From positions 20,384 through 26,853 of the forward strand of contig PAWP01000063.1 of the NCBI GenBank assembly GCA_002714125.1: a stretch of 6,470 bases of DNA, read 5' to 3'. A model generated the notes under the pieces. It had not been told where the DNA came from, searched no databases, and worked only from the letters and a program-made list of their open reading frames with translations. This DNA comes from Gammaproteobacteria bacterium. GTDB taxonomy: Bacteria > Pseudomonadota > Gammaproteobacteria > Pseudomonadales > Azotimanducaceae_A. The translations under genes were made by a program, and so were the position numbers. Positions 5,598 through 6,470 of this stretch are shown piece after piece; position 1 is the first letter of the stretch, and every line of letters begins with the position of its first letter.

Positions 5598-6470
5598 TCA
5601 GCTCCAGACGCAGCGGAAACCAACATGGCTGGTGGCAGTGTCATCGGCCTGCGGGATGCGCGCGGCGGGGCGATAGCGCAGACAATAGTTGTCAGCACAC
5701 AGGTGCGAGCCTCCCTTGAGCACACGCTGGCGGACATCGGCCGGGTCACCCTCCGAAGCACGCGGGGGCTCCGGGCCCCGTGGGTCGAGGGGCGCACAAC
5801 ATGTTTCGGCTTCTAACAAATGCCGGGCGCGCCATAAGTCGCGGGTCCACTCCCAGACGTTTCCCGTCATGTCGAACAGTCCATAGCCGTTGGGCGGAAA
5901 CATCGCTACCGGCGATGTGCCCGCGACCCCGTTGTCCCTGCGCCAGGGGAAGCTGCCTTCCCAAACGTTTGCCATGGCCGCGCCCCCCGGTTGGGCCACG
6001 TCACCCCAGGCAAAGTTTGCACCCTCTAGCCCGCCACGGGCGGCGTACTCCCATTCAGCCTCGGTTGGCAAACGGCCACCGGCCCAAGCGGCAAACGCCT
6101 CTGCATCGACGAAGGCTACGTGAACAACCGGATGCCCGGGCACTGCGGCGCTGCCCGGGCCCGATGGCTCTCGCCAACTCGTCCCGTGACTCCAATGCCA
6201 CCACTGACCGACATCATCCAGCGCCACAGGTCCTGCAGTTGAGCGGAACACCAGCGAACCCGGTTCGAGCATCTCCAGAACAACGCTTGGGAAGTCAACC
6301 GGATCAAGGGGCCTCTCGGCAACGGTCACATAGCCGGTTGCAGCAACAAATTCCGCGAAATCCCTGTTGGTCACCGGGCCGATACTTATCTCGAACGCGG
6401 AGACCTGTACCGGACGGGCAGGCCGCTCCTCAGGATAATGACGATCGGACCCCATCAGGAAAGTGCCGGG
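5598..6470 (-). CDS. Formylglycine-generating enzyme (SUMF1/FGE family), N-terminus cut by window edge
   Basis: This enzyme converts a cysteine in the CxPxR motif of type I sulfatases into formylglycine, the residue that makes them active. Numbered from ATG 6455, it shows MGSDRHYPEERP (1-12), VTNRDFAEFV (28-37), WWHWSHGTSWREP (85-97), GGRLPTEAEWEYAARGG (126-142), YGLFDMTGNVWEWTRD (191-206) and RVLKGGSHLC (244-253). Cys253 and Cys258 match the copper-binding catalytic pair of human FGE (Cys336/Cys341) in position and five-residue spacing, which separates true FGE from the EgtB and PvdO relatives sharing the fold. The frame stays open to the right edge and reads PGTFL just before Met1, the usual PGGTFxMGSD motif, so 6455 is internal and the real start lies outside. 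It ends at GFRCVWS, a normal family end. No signal peptide can be judged. No sulfatase is in the window; one is expected to the right. An extra Cys219-Cys220 pair is unusual. Confidence 0.9.
   Translation of the reverse strand, partial: PGTFLMGSDRHYPEERPARPVQVSAFEISIGPVTNRDFAEFVAATGYVTVAERPLDPVDFPSVVLEMLEPGSLVFRSTAGPVALDDVGQWWHWSHGTSWREPSGPGSAAVPGHPVVHVAFVDAEAFAAWAGGRLPTEAEWEYAARGGLEGANFAWGDVAQPGGAAMANVWEGSFPWRRDNGVAGTSPVAMFPPNGYGLFDMTGNVWEWTRDLWRARHLLEAETCCAPLDPRGPEPPRASEGDPADVRQRVLKGGSHLCADNYCLRYRPAARIPQADDTATSHVGFRCVWS

Noticed and set aside
5277..5816. 179-residue plus-strand frame across the SDR end, the gap and the FGE end
   Set aside because: It overlaps two well-supported genes and has low-complexity, Arg/Ser-rich sequence with no domain.

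Overview
The window is ordinary-density bacterial chromosome, moderately GC-rich, with Shine-Dalgarno-led genes of proteobacterial type. A periplasmic lipoprotein, an LLM-class oxidoreductase, a short-chain dehydrogenase, a CaiB-type CoA-transferase remnant and a formylglycine-generating enzyme together suggest a free-living aerobic proteobacterium with broad catabolic ability, possibly a gammaproteobacterium. That placement is inference; no marker gene is present. I see no rRNA, tRNA, CRISPR array, transposase or phage gene.

Layout. Positions 1-107 hold short palindromes upstream of the first gene. A lipoprotein gene (108-1025, +) follows: Sec/lipobox signal, Gly/Glu-rich linker, then a His-rich all-helical-looking domain, probably metal-binding. 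A 192-bp gap carries an inverted repeat and a pair of near-identical 15-bp direct repeats 32 bp apart, then a gamma-glutamyltransferase-like Ntn hydrolase (1218-2858, +). Converging on it is a decayed CaiB/BaiF CoA-transferase (2874-3244, -), interrupted by an in-frame TGA and missing about two thirds of its length. It lies 4 bp downstream of an Rv3520c-like LLM-class flavin/F420-dependent oxidoreductase (3249-4286, -). A 161-bp divergent intergenic region separates that gene from a classical NAD-type SDR (4448-5335, +). After a 262-bp gap without a convincing gene, a formylglycine-generating enzyme (5598 to beyond 6470, -) enters from the right edge without its N-terminus.

How they may work together. 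The LLM oxidoreductase, SDR and former CoA-transferase are the usual parts of oxidative breakdown of CoA-activated lipophilic compounds, but no substrate can be named from the sequence. The GGT-like enzyme keeps its self-cleaving threonine but has changed most of the residues that hold the gamma-glutamyl amino group, so it is probably a different amidase. The FGE would activate type I sulfatases, presumably encoded to the right of the window. The least-described elements are the His-rich lipoprotein with its GEGE linker, the altered GGT-like pocket, the CoA-transferase remnant and the paired direct repeats before the GGT-like gene. I found no clear new multi-gene system.
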